A stretch of 64,000 bases of DNA from Pseudobdellovibrionaceae bacterium (GTDB lineage Bacteria > Bdellovibrionota > FAC87 > UBA2466 > JACKAF01). Every line of letters starts with the position of its first letter. The first letter of the stretch is position 1. Position numbers and translations under genes: made by a program. The notes below the pieces were generated by a model that saw only the letters and a list, made by a program, of their open reading frames with translations, was not told where the DNA came from and ran no database searches. The stretch covers positions 310,001 through 374,000 of the forward strand of contig JACKAF010000004.1 in the NCBI GenBank assembly GCA_020635235.1. Reading direction: 5' to 3'. Positions 51,458 to 59,833 of the stretch are shown piece after piece.

Positions 51458-52783
51458 CTAGTTGGAAGAGAGTTCCGACGCGCGACGGATCGCTGTCTTC
51501 AGTGCTTTGACGTCGTTCCATTCGTCCGCAGAGATGTATGAGACTACTCGTCGATAGTTTTCGTGCTGTGGGTCTATGTAGTTAATAAAAACAATCCCCG
51601 GTTTTCCTTTGAGTACGGAAAAGGCTGGGTGATCAATGAGTCGCGAGCTTGTTTTGTCATCGGCAGAAAGCAAGTAGCTTTCCGGAAGGTACCCTATGGC
51701 GTTGTTTTGAAGTGCCGCGACTACTGAAGCAGAAGGACGAAAGGGTTTACTCTCATTGTAGAAAATCAAAGCAAGCACTTTACTTTTGCTCGTATCTCCA
51801 TCTGCCTTCGCTTCTGCAGACGCCTGGCTGAGACGCTCTTTCCTGCGTTTGCTAAACTCGTTTTGCGCCCACGTACGAGAGTGTTCAGCGAACAACTCGG
51901 ACGCTCCAAGCAAGTTTACGGCAGCCTCTCTGACTTTTTCCTCCTGCTCATTGCTGAAAGCGGAAAAATCCATTCCGAACTGGTCAATCAGTAGATAGTT
52001 CGGCTGAAGCTGTTCGAAAACACGATCCAGAAGCTCATAGACTTCTGCTTCACCACCACGTCGACCCGAAAGAGTTCTCAGCTTTTTGAGTACCTCCTCG
52101 GCCTGCGCTTTCACGCGTGAGGTGGTGAGACGGCTGTGAGTCAGGTGCTGGGCGGCATCCCACATGATTCGGACGTCCGCGTTCAGTACCTCATGGGTGT
52201 CTGTTTTGGGGTTGCTGTCGGCAGGCCCAAAAAACGCGTATACGTTCGCTAGCTGCTTTTCCACCTGGCCGTATAGAGGGTTGCGTTCTCCGGGCTCAAG
52301 CGCCTTGATGGAGGCCTCTGAGAGCTTCAATCGGGCTTCGAATCGCGCGACTTCTGCCAAAATGGACTGCTTGCGTTCCGAACTAAGGTCCTTCAACTCT
52401 TGCAGGCTATCTCGGGCGTCGAACAGCCCGTCCCGCAAAATGGAAAAACGACCGGCTATGTGCAGGTAGGGGGCCAGTTCGCGATTCTGCTGCTTGAGAG
52501 TGACCGGACACTGTTCGCAATAAACGTCCACCATGGTGAGCTGGAGGTTGCCTACTGCATTGGTAAGCGCTTGGAGCCTCTTTTCGAGATCCCGCACCTC
52601 TTCCGATCTCGGGTCTTCCACAACTTTGGGCTTCGCCGGAGCTTTGGCTTCCGGCTTGGGTGGTGCCTCCGGAAGGAGCACCGGCGCGGGCTTCACCTCG
52701 CCCCGTGTGGGCTCCTGGCAACGGACGTTACTTGAACAGATCAGTACACTCGCGAGTAGACTCGCGTAGACTTTGGCCTTCAT
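51458..52783 (-). CDS. Secreted protein, largely helical
   Basis: 441 residues with a signal peptide (MKAKVYASLLASVLICSS), then a Pro/Ala/Lys-rich segment to about residue 55, a long helical coiled part (RDLEKRLQALTNAVGNLQL and repeated charged helices) and a C-terminal domain with alternating strands (SKVLALIFYNESKPFRPSAS, GKPGIVFINYIDPQHENY). The C-terminal part could be a thioredoxin-like fold without CxxC; uncertain. AGGAGG precedes the ATG. Third gene of a minus-strand run with the 454- and 431-residue proteins. Confidence 0.75.
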   Translation of the reverse strand: MKAKVYASLLASVLICSSNVRCQEPTRGEVKPAPVLLPEAPPKPEAKAPAKPKVVEDPRSEEVRDLEKRLQALTNAVGNLQLTMVDVYCEQCPVTLKQQNRELAPYLHIAGRFSILRDGLFDARDSLQELKDLSSERKQSILAEVARFEARLKLSEASIKALEPGERNPLYGQVEKQLANVYAFFGPADSNPKTDTHEVLNADVRIMWDAAQHLTHSRLTTSRVKAQAEEVLKKLRTLSGRRGGEAEVYELLDRVFEQLQPNYLLIDQFGMDFSAFSNEQEEKVREAAVNLLGASELFAEHSRTWAQNEFSKRRKERLSQASAEAKADGDTSKSKVLALIFYNESKPFRPSASVVAALQNNAIGYLPESYLLSADDKTSSRLIDHPAFSVLKGKPGIVFINYIDPQHENYRRVVSYISADEWNDVKALKTAIRRASELSSN

Positions 52784-52803
52784 GTTTTTCCTCCTAAAAA
52801 ACC

Positions 52804-54168
52804 TTACTTACCCGAAGGCACACGTGCCAAATTCGGGAACAGGGGCTTAGGCTGACATGTCGCCGCGTCTAGGATGTATACGTTCTCATCCGGCGGTGTT
52901 TCTACAGAGAGATCAGAACCCGGCTTAATCTTAAGCTCGTAAATGTCCAGATCCTCTCTTGCCTTTAGCCAGAAGGTTACCGGCTTGTCTGTCTGTTCAT
53001 TGAAGTCCCCCGGTAAGCGTCCCACGATTCGCAATTGTGTGGCCTCTTTCTCTTCTTTTTCGGGCTCTTTCTTTTCTCCCTGCGTGCTGCTGGCAACCTT
53101 TACAGATTTGCACGCGTTCAAGGCCTCAAAGTCACTGTTCTTCGGAAGCAGGCAGCTCAAATCAGCGGCCTTGATCCGCTTGGTTACGACTTGGTCAATA
53201 AAGCAGCGGGCTGGAATTTCGAATTCGTAGCTTCCGTTCTTGTGGTTGAAAACGGGAACTTCAATCAGGAAGAGGACTTCTTTCTGCTCGACATCCTTTT
53301 TTACCCACAGGAAACCCGGGCCATCTCCACGCAGTCGGTGCTTAATCAGAAAAATTTCTTCGATCTTACCTTCGTCAGTGGCCTGCTTCTGATCGCTTTC
53401 GCCGAGATTTGAATTCTCTATCTTAATTTCCAACGGTAGTTTGACGTAGTGTTTGTTGTAAAGCTGCGCAGGGACCAGCTCTTCCGTTTCCTGGGCATCA
53501 TCGCCTTCTTTCTTAACTTTCTTATAGATACCATCGCGTACGGCCTGGATGGACGTAGGCTCACCCCATTCAATCAAGGCGCTGGAAAGGATCGGTTGGG
53601 CGATTTTAGAAAGTTCAAGCTGCTGGTTATTCAGCACGAGATTTCCGTCCGTTACAGAGAACTGCTGTACTTTTGAGGCGTCTGCTGCCGGGGCCGTTGT
53701 GTCGTCTTTCTTGGCTGTGGACTCGAGCAGGCTAGTCGGCAAAAGGTACCACTCGTTGGTCTTCTTATCGTTTTTCGCAAACACTTCTTTGGAGCTAGTA
53801 CCGGGCAGGAAAAACAGATCCCCTTCTGGGAGCCCGACCTTGAGTTCTCTAAGCTTTTGAACAACTTTTGCCGAGTTGATTGAAAAAGTTTCCTTCTCTT
53901 TGTCGAAATCGAAGCGGATGAAGGCTTTCTCAGCAGTGTTTACCTTGTTTTGATCCAAGATGAGAAACTTCATCGTGGTGTCGATTTGGTTTGTGCTCAC
54001 GCTTGCGTTTTCAAAGTAGTTTACAGCTTGGGCGGTTTTTCCCATCTGCACACTATTAACCTTCCAGAGATTAGCGTTAGTGATCAGAATCTTCGAAGGG
54101 TGTGAGTCCCAGCGAGACGGTGTTGAAACCATTGAAGCGAGCAAAAAGAAAAGTGCAGTAGCCTTCAT
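52804..54168 (-). CDS. Secreted or exported protein of unknown function
   Basis: 454 residues. The N-terminus MKATALFFLLASMVSTPSRW is a short signal-like sequence without a clear cleavage site. Beta-rich body (for example GDGPGFLWVKKDVEQKEVLF), an acidic linker near residue 370 (KKEPEKEEKEA) and a C-terminal strand region. No catalytic motif. The leader contains CTAACTAGGAGGA, identical to that of the 124-residue protein gene at 56087. 20 nt in front of the 441-residue gene, so probably co-transcribed. Confidence 0.72.
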   Translation of the reverse strand: MKATALFFLLASMVSTPSRWDSHPSKILITNANLWKVNSVQMGKTAQAVNYFENASVSTNQIDTTMKFLILDQNKVNTAEKAFIRFDFDKEKETFSINSAKVVQKLRELKVGLPEGDLFFLPGTSSKEVFAKNDKKTNEWYLLPTSLLESTAKKDDTTAPAADASKVQQFSVTDGNLVLNNQQLELSKIAQPILSSALIEWGEPTSIQAVRDGIYKKVKKEGDDAQETEELVPAQLYNKHYVKLPLEIKIENSNLGESDQKQATDEGKIEEIFLIKHRLRGDGPGFLWVKKDVEQKEVLFLIEVPVFNHKNGSYEFEIPARCFIDQVVTKRIKAADLSCLLPKNSDFEALNACKSVKVASSTQGEKKEPEKEEKEATQLRIVGRLPGDFNEQTDKPVTFWLKAREDLDIYELKIKPGSDLSVETPPDENVYILDAATCQPKPLFPNLARVPSGK

Positions 54169-54198
54169 GGCTTTGTCCTCCTAGTTAGCGTGAGCATA

Positions 54199-55494
54199 TT
54201 AACCCTTCTCCTCAGGAACCAGTTTCTCGTCCGGAACCTTAGCTTTTGGCTGCGGTGCGGTCGGAAGGCTGCCCGAATCTTTGTCGGTGAGAGTCTTGAC
54301 CGACATGTCTTTGGGGAATGGGCTTTTATTCCCATACCAACGGATCCAACGATTGTCGGAGTCCGTAACGAGGAGTCCGGGTTCATCCCCGTAATTTACA
54401 AATTGGAAGCCCGCTATCTGTGTGATGAAGCGGGATAGGTGCGAGACCTTATAAACTTTCTTGTCATCAAAAGAGTAATAGAAAACAAACTGCTGTCCGC
54501 TGCTGTTTCCCTTTTCACTCCCCAGCATCCCATTGGGAGTTAGCGCCAGAAAGCGGGGGTGGCGGATGGCGAAATCGGACTCATCGACCTCAGTCCAGCT
54601 CGGTGCCAGACGCTCTGTCTTGCCAATTTCTTTGGTTACCTTGAGTTTTTTTCCGTCCCAGCCCAAGAAGAGCAATTGACCCATCTTTAGGCGCGTGCCG
54701 TCTAGAGCCAGAATCAACTCGTTTTGGCGAGGAATAAGAAAATCAGCGACAGGTTCCGATTTGATAGGAACATCAATGACGGGTTCGCTTGAAGAATCCC
54801 AGGGGTCCTTTAAGCTTAAGATATCCAGGAAAGTCTCACGCTTTTCCCCTTCTCCTACCTCAGCAAGTACAAAAAGTTCATCGTGATTGATGAGAGAGGT
54901 GCGCTGGGCCTTTGTGTCGCGAGAGCGTTTCAAGTCGTCCATCTTGACCGCGAAGCGGACCTGATGCGCGGCCTGTCCGCGTTCACCGACAACTTCAGGA
55001 AACTTGTTGGCGGTCACGGAAAGGGCGTCCTCGCCCCCGGCATCAATTCTGTCTATGCGCAGTTGCGGTGCGGGAGCTTCTTTTACGGAAGTATCTGTTT
55101 GGGCGGGAGTGTAACGATAGGTTACGTACACATCCGAACCAAAAGTTTGAATTTGCAGGAGGCAATCGTAGCGAGCAACAAGTTGCTCTTGTCGTTTTTC
55201 TTTTACCGGCTTTAGAGGTAGCGCATAAAGGTGGCGCCCAGCACAGCCGAGCCGCGTGTCGCGCTCGTTTAAGCTGGAATAAAAAACGAAGTCGCCTGCC
55301 AGTCGCGGCATGATTGGGCGATAGTTTGATTGGAAAACCTCCACCCAAACTTTGGGTTGGACAACAACCTCTTGTTCGTCCTTGCCCGTAATTTGAATGT
55401 CCTTGTCTTGCGCTGGTTCGAAACCGAAAACGATCGTGCTTTGGAGCACGATCCAAATTCCAAAAACAGAGCTAAGCTTCAGCGTTCTTTCCAT
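54199..55494 (-). CDS. Exported protein, possibly beta-propeller
   Basis: 431 residues from the second Met (GGAG 7 nt upstream). Signal peptide (VFGIWIVLQSTIVFG), then a succession of strand-rich segments with repeated spacing: GDFVFYSSLNERDTRLGC, FGSDVYVTYRYTP, RQNELILALDGTRLKMGQLL, FVNYGDEPGLLVTDSDNRWIRWYG. This could be a TolB/WD40-like propeller. C-terminal Pro/Lys/Glu tail like those of the neighbours. First gene of the minus-strand run. Confidence 0.7.
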   Translation of the reverse strand: MERTLKLSSVFGIWIVLQSTIVFGFEPAQDKDIQITGKDEQEVVVQPKVWVEVFQSNYRPIMPRLAGDFVFYSSLNERDTRLGCAGRHLYALPLKPVKEKRQEQLVARYDCLLQIQTFGSDVYVTYRYTPAQTDTSVKEAPAPQLRIDRIDAGGEDALSVTANKFPEVVGERGQAAHQVRFAVKMDDLKRSRDTKAQRTSLINHDELFVLAEVGEGEKRETFLDILSLKDPWDSSSEPVIDVPIKSEPVADFLIPRQNELILALDGTRLKMGQLLFLGWDGKKLKVTKEIGKTERLAPSWTEVDESDFAIRHPRFLALTPNGMLGSEKGNSSGQQFVFYYSFDDKKVYKVSHLSRFITQIAGFQFVNYGDEPGLLVTDSDNRWIRWYGNKSPFPKDMSVKTLTDKDSGSLPTAPQPKAKVPDEKLVPEEKG

Positions 55495-55648
55495 TCGCGC
55501 ACTCCATTCATCCCGTTTTTTGCAAACCAAAATGCCTTATACTCTTGCAGCTAGCGCAGTGCAGCACCAAAGACAAGGGTGAATTCGGACCTCTGCGGGG
55601 CGAAGCCGCGCTTTCTCATCCGACGCGCCCAGGATGCGCTAGCAAAAA

Positions 55649-55682
55649 AAAGTGGGAATGGAGCGGACTCCATTCCCACTTT
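55649..55682 (-). terminator. Terminator of the 124-residue protein gene
   Basis: A perfect 15-bp stem (55649-55663 and 55668-55682) with loop CGGA. On the minus strand it is followed by a T-run of about 7. Located 31 nt after the stop codon at 55713. Confidence 0.93.
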
Positions 55683-55712
55683 TGTCGTCGTTAGCTTTCG
55701 CAGTCTCCTGAT

Positions 55713-56087
55713 CTATCTACGACCAGGAAGATTTTGAAGGTCTAGTCCTTCGTAACGGCCGCGGGACGGAAGGTCACGCAGTGTAGGACCTTCGTTACGC
55801 TTGGGAAGGTCCTTCAGCTCGGGAACTTCCGGCTTCGCAGGTGCCACAGGTGCCTCAGGCGCCTTAGGGCTTACCGTCTTGGAAGGGTAAGTGTAGTAGC
55901 TGGGCTGACAGCTATTGCTGGGATAGTAGTAGTAGTACACTCGCGTACCGGAGTTGCAGCTAGGTTGCTGAACAACACAACGGCGGCTACGGGCGCGCTT
56001 GAACCAATCACAAGCTTCAGCAGAGGTGGAGACCATCATTCCGACAATCGCCACGAATCCCAGAACGGGAACGATTCGCTTTAACAT
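55713..56087 (-). CDS. Secreted small protein with Tyr/Pro-rich middle
   Basis: 124 residues: signal peptide (ending near STSAEA), a Cys-containing stretch (CDWFKRARSRRC, PSCNSG), a Tyr run (VYYYYYPSNS), a Pro/Ala-rich linker and a C-terminal region with three short near-repeats of the form LKDLPKR, LRDLPSR, LQNLPGR. No family recognised. AGGAGGAAAC precedes the ATG, and a perfect terminator follows, so it is well expressed on its own. Confidence 0.75.
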   Translation of the reverse strand: MLKRIVPVLGFVAIVGMMVSTSAEACDWFKRARSRRCVVQQPSCNSGTRVYYYYYPSNSCQPSYYTYPSKTVSPKAPEAPVAPAKPEVPELKDLPKRNEGPTLRDLPSRGRYEGLDLQNLPGRR

Positions 56088-56396
56088 GTTTCCTCCTAGT
56101 TAGATGGCACTGGACCCAACAGCAGGTCCGGTATTCGCCACACAACAGATGATTTGACGGGTAGCAACGATGGCGCAGTACGTCAAACCACAAAGAAAGT
56201 ATATGGTGATGTATTGCGTCGCGGACTAAATAGCCCCGTTTTCAAAGCCGAAAGCCCCATGTGACAACGTTTTTAGGAGGCCATGGCTTGCCAAGAATGG
56301 CGCGGTGCATATAGGACGGATCTGTCGGTTAAATAAGCGGGGTTTGCCTTTTCACCGCAACAGGTGAGGCAAAGGGATTTGCAAAGGGGAATAGCC
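56088..56396. other. Intergenic region between divergent genes (309 nt)
   Basis: Holds the leader of the 124-residue protein gene (CTAACTAGGAGGA), AGGAGG at 56275 followed 2 nt later by ATG of a 17-codon frame (56283-56336), and a hairpin (56343-56373) before the ribosome binding site of the 1140-residue protein. No larger coding sequence. Confidence 0.5.
56343..56373 (+). promoter_or_regulatory. Hairpin in the leader of the 1140-residue protein gene
   Basis: TTTGCC (56343-56348)/GGCAAA (56368-56373) and TCACC/GGTGA (56352-56356, 56363-56367), interrupted by three T. It lies 10 nt before the Shine-Dalgarno AAAGGGGA and could affect translation. Confidence 0.4.
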
Positions 56397-59300
56397 GTGA
56401 AGGATTGGACACGCACTTTCGGACTCTGGGTATTCGCACTCACGTTGGCGATGCCTTTGGCGGTTGCGCAGCAGAAAAATAAAGAAGCTGGGCCGCCAAT
56501 TGGCGACGACAAAGCTGTGACGCCCGCAACGAGTTCCAGCGGAACTGAATCTACAGATGGACTTCCTTACGCCGATCTCAGCGCGGATAAAGTAGAAGCT
56601 CCGGAGCTGCCCGCTCCAGAAATGAAGCGCTACCAGGCGGTCGCGAACGCTGGAACGGGATGGCCGCAGCCCTCAACGGTTGCCGAAGTACCCGTCAACG
56701 CGCACGCGGACACAAAGAGTCCACTTAAGGAAAAGAAAGTCGAGTTCTCTACTTTCAACCCAGACAAGCACGACCTAAAACTCGCGATAGTTTGGAAAGA
56801 AAACCGCGAGAGAATGGCGGTAGCCGACCTGGCCGAGGTATCCCAGGAGCTCGACAAAGTTTGGATTGGTATTCCGTCCGATAAGCTCAAGCTCAATGGC
56901 AAGGGGGAACTTCTCTATAAGGACAAGCCAATTTGGATTGTTTTGGGTTGGATAGATGGTGCCGCCAGCAAGTTTTATGATGAGGGCATCTTAGAGCGGA
57001 ACAATGAGCTACTCGCTCGATTTGCCGCGGATATTTTGCTTCCTGCAAAGTCTGAAAGCCTGGAAACCTATGCCGGGAACCCGGTTTATTTCGCGGTCTT
57101 CTTAGATGGGCAAAATGTTGCGGATCTCGCCCAAGAAAAAGCGCTTCAGGAGAAGATTTACTGGCTTCTAGCAGGCAAGAGTGTGAAAGAACTTGAGACT
57201 GATACCTGGGGAAATCTTTATTGGAAAGAAAAAGACGCCACCTCCAGAAAAAAAGTGGAGCTGCGCTTTTTTAATCTTACCGATCGGCGCCTGAATCTTA
57301 TCAAAGAAGAGGGGCAGCTTGAACTCGACAACAAGTTCCGGCGGCAAACCCGTTATGCTTTAACGGTCGAAGTAAACAAGGCCGCTGAGCGCCTGACGCA
57401 ACTCCAAGGGGCGAATCAAAAAATAGCCCGTGTGCAGCAGATTCTTAATCTCAAACGCAGCATCACTCGCGAAGAGAGACAAAAGGAACTCACCGAGGCG
57501 GAACGTCTCGTGGAGGAAGCGACCACCGCCTGGAAGACTTACGGAGATGGCTACCCACAGCTGGCAGCCCAGACTCGAAAACTAGCGACGTATAAGACAG
57601 ACGTGGCCTACCAATTGGGCCGTTTGTCCTACCCGTTTGCTCTCGAGCTTCCGAAAACCTGCGATAGCTTTGTACTCTACCAGCTCAACGCGGACACCGT
57701 GAACCTCTACTTGAAGGCGGCGAAAGTCCCGCAGGGATTGAAAAAACCGGCGGCGCTTGAAAAGCCAGCCGAGGCGGAAAAGGTTCCTGAGATATTCCCG
57801 GATGTGGTTCCTGAAGAAAAAGAGCCAGGCGACAAAACGCCTCCCCTGCCGGCCAAAGCGGAGGAAAAAGCAGACAAGTTAGAGGTAGGCAATACGCAGA
57901 GTGGACCTCGGCCTCTTAGCTCTCCGAAATCAGAACCCGCGGAAACTGTGACGGAAGAGAAAAAGAGCACCGAACCCGACCGAGTCCCCGATCTGGCCAA
58001 GGACGACCTCATGCTCGCCCAATTCAAAGGGGAGCGGATCCCGTTCCATTGTTTTGATGGGGCGATCGCCGTTTACGCAAAATGGGCTCCGACAGCAGAA
58101 AGCAACCTTGTGTTGAATCTGCAGAAGAGCAACCTTACCGCCGAAGATCTAAAGACCTTTGAAGAGCAGGGGCTCTTCGCTATCAACCTGAATCAACTTG
58201 TTGTGGCTCACAAACTGGGTGCTGAAGAGTCCTTTCAGCAGCTCTCTGGCGAAGTCAAACGTGGTTCAAAAACGCTCGCTCGTTTAGACGTCAAGGAGTG
58301 GGAGGACAGCTTTTACGAGTTTTCCTCGGACGGCTCGGTTTTGCGCAGAAGGCTCACAACGCCGAGCGGGTGGGATAATTATTTATTCGAAAAGCTTGCC
58401 GATGGTTTCGTGCGCGCCTTTTACGTCGATGCTGACGGTAAAGAGACAGAAATTGGAAAAATTGCAGCCAAAGATCTCAGCACGGTGAACTCGGTAGAAG
58501 GCAGTCTGGCCTTTAGCACGGATCGTTTTGAGCCGGCTACGGCCTTGGAGCAGCCTCTGGACGGCACGGGATCTAGTGTGACGAAGGACAAGCTGGAGTC
58601 GCTAAAGGGTAGCAACGCGCTATTTCTGGTTCGCGGCGGGAAACTCCTTTTTGCGCGGCGTGCCCAGGAAGGCCAGAAGATAAAGGATGTCAAAATTGGG
58701 GATTTGGATGACAAGACAGTATTTGTCGCCCGTTATGAAGGCGATGCTACTTTCAGTCATATTCTCACTCCCAAGGCTGATTTTTTCCAGAGCCACTTCA
58801 ACTTCGGTGCTTCTTGTTCCAATTACAGCGCTGTTATTGAAGACGAAAAAGAAGTCCAGCTCTTTTGGTCTGGGAGAAAGTCGGAAGCTTTGCTCGGAGT
58901 GCAAGGCCTAGGAAATGTTTCGTGTAGCGGTGAAGGGATCGCCTTCTTTGCCAAGAAAATTTCCTATGACTCGAAAGTCCTTGGAGAAAAGCTTAGCAAT
59001 TCCTCCAACGTCTCAACCGAGAGCATCAAAACTGGCAGGCCTGAAAACACTCTGGTGGTGTTGCACAATGACGAGTTGAAGATCCTTCTGGCGCCATTTC
59101 CTGGCCACAAGTTTAAAAGTTTGAAGTCTACGGAGAACGCAAAAAAGGAAGAGGTCTTCCTGGTAGGGTATGAAGGGGATTCTGAGTTTGCCTCAGAGAT
59201 ATCGACCAAAGGAGAGTGGCTCTACCCAGTTCGCTACGGGAATGCGAAATTGGGTTATTCTCTGCTCGACTTTACCAACGAGAAAAAGACGCTCTTGTTC

Positions 59301-59819
59301 TTACATGGCCGTGTATTGGCCGGTGTGGAACACCTTATTAGTGCCAAGGCTTATAACAAGTCGCTTGCCGTGATTGCTGACGGGATCTACTCAGTCAAGG
59401 GCCTCGATGGGCGTCTAAGAAATCGTGTGGAAGGCGAGCTAAAAGGAAAGAATACCCTCTTTGTGCTAAATGAGAACGAAGTGCTCACCAAAATGAATTC
59501 GCGATCTTCCCGAGAGGACGAAGTGTACGAAAATGTTGGGATGGCGGAGATCAAGGGAGTAGAGCCAAGATTTAGAGTTTGGACTGCCAACAACTCCGAT
59601 TATACGGAATTGGTCGGCCTTGATGGCCGCAACCACCGTTTCTGGAAATATGGCGAGTGTCCGCACAAAGAGGTGGAGTTGGACATTTCGGACGCGGAAA
59701 AGGTGTGGGCAGATGAATTAAGTCGACAGAAGACGGATGAGCAGAATCGCCTGCGGGAGCTGTTTAAGGATGGCGACCCGTTCAAGAAAGAACCGCTTCC
59801 TGTCGCTGAAAAGAAATAG
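56397..59819 (+). CDS. Large secreted protein with two novel domains and C-terminal repeats
   Basis: 1140 residues from GTG 56397 (AAAGGGGA 6 nt upstream; an earlier GTG at 56364 lacks a good site). Signal peptide (WVFALTLAMPLAVA). Residues about 126-186 and 228-294 are copies of the module shared with the 604- and 969-residue proteins (copy 2: VYFAVFLDGQ, AGKSVKELET, VELRFF). A helical region and a Pro/Glu/Lys-rich linker follow (about 445-540). The C-terminal 350 residues have tandem repeats of 110-140 residues with VFVARYEGD/VFLVGYEGD and a following gr.l.GV motif. Unknown family; downstream gene starts 14 nt later. Confidence 0.8.
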   Translation: MKDWTRTFGLWVFALTLAMPLAVAQQKNKEAGPPIGDDKAVTPATSSSGTESTDGLPYADLSADKVEAPELPAPEMKRYQAVANAGTGWPQPSTVAEVPVNAHADTKSPLKEKKVEFSTFNPDKHDLKLAIVWKENRERMAVADLAEVSQELDKVWIGIPSDKLKLNGKGELLYKDKPIWIVLGWIDGAASKFYDEGILERNNELLARFAADILLPAKSESLETYAGNPVYFAVFLDGQNVADLAQEKALQEKIYWLLAGKSVKELETDTWGNLYWKEKDATSRKKVELRFFNLTDRRLNLIKEEGQLELDNKFRRQTRYALTVEVNKAAERLTQLQGANQKIARVQQILNLKRSITREERQKELTEAERLVEEATTAWKTYGDGYPQLAAQTRKLATYKTDVAYQLGRLSYPFALELPKTCDSFVLYQLNADTVNLYLKAAKVPQGLKKPAALEKPAEAEKVPEIFPDVVPEEKEPGDKTPPLPAKAEEKADKLEVGNTQSGPRPLSSPKSEPAETVTEEKKSTEPDRVPDLAKDDLMLAQFKGERIPFHCFDGAIAVYAKWAPTAESNLVLNLQKSNLTAEDLKTFEEQGLFAINLNQLVVAHKLGAEESFQQLSGEVKRGSKTLARLDVKEWEDSFYEFSSDGSVLRRRLTTPSGWDNYLFEKLADGFVRAFYVDADGKETEIGKIAAKDLSTVNSVEGSLAFSTDRFEPATALEQPLDGTGSSVTKDKLESLKGSNALFLVRGGKLLFARRAQEGQKIKDVKIGDLDDKTVFVARYEGDATFSHILTPKADFFQSHFNFGASCSNYSAVIEDEKEVQLFWSGRKSEALLGVQGLGNVSCSGEGIAFFAKKISYDSKVLGEKLSNSSNVSTESIKTGRPENTLVVLHNDELKILLAPFPGHKFKSLKSTENAKKEEVFLVGYEGDSEFASEISTKGEWLYPVRYGNAKLGYSLLDFTNEKKTLLFLHGRVLAGVEHLISAKAYNKSLAVIADGIYSVKGLDGRLRNRVEGELKGKNTLFVLNENEVLTKMNSRSSREDEVYENVGMAEIKGVEPRFRVWTANNSDYTELVGLDGRNHRFWKYGECPHKEVELDISDAEKVWADELSRQKTDEQNRLRELFKDGDPFKKEPLPVAEKK

Positions 59820-59833
59820 CTAGGGGGACTCTC

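Noticed and set aside
2041..56105. CTAGTTAG/CTAACTAG octamers at several places (2041, 5779, 50705, 51212, 54182, 56098) as a regulatory repeat
   Set aside because: Two of them lie within or at the end of coding sequences; only the two followed by GAGGA in leaders look meaningful, and I report those.
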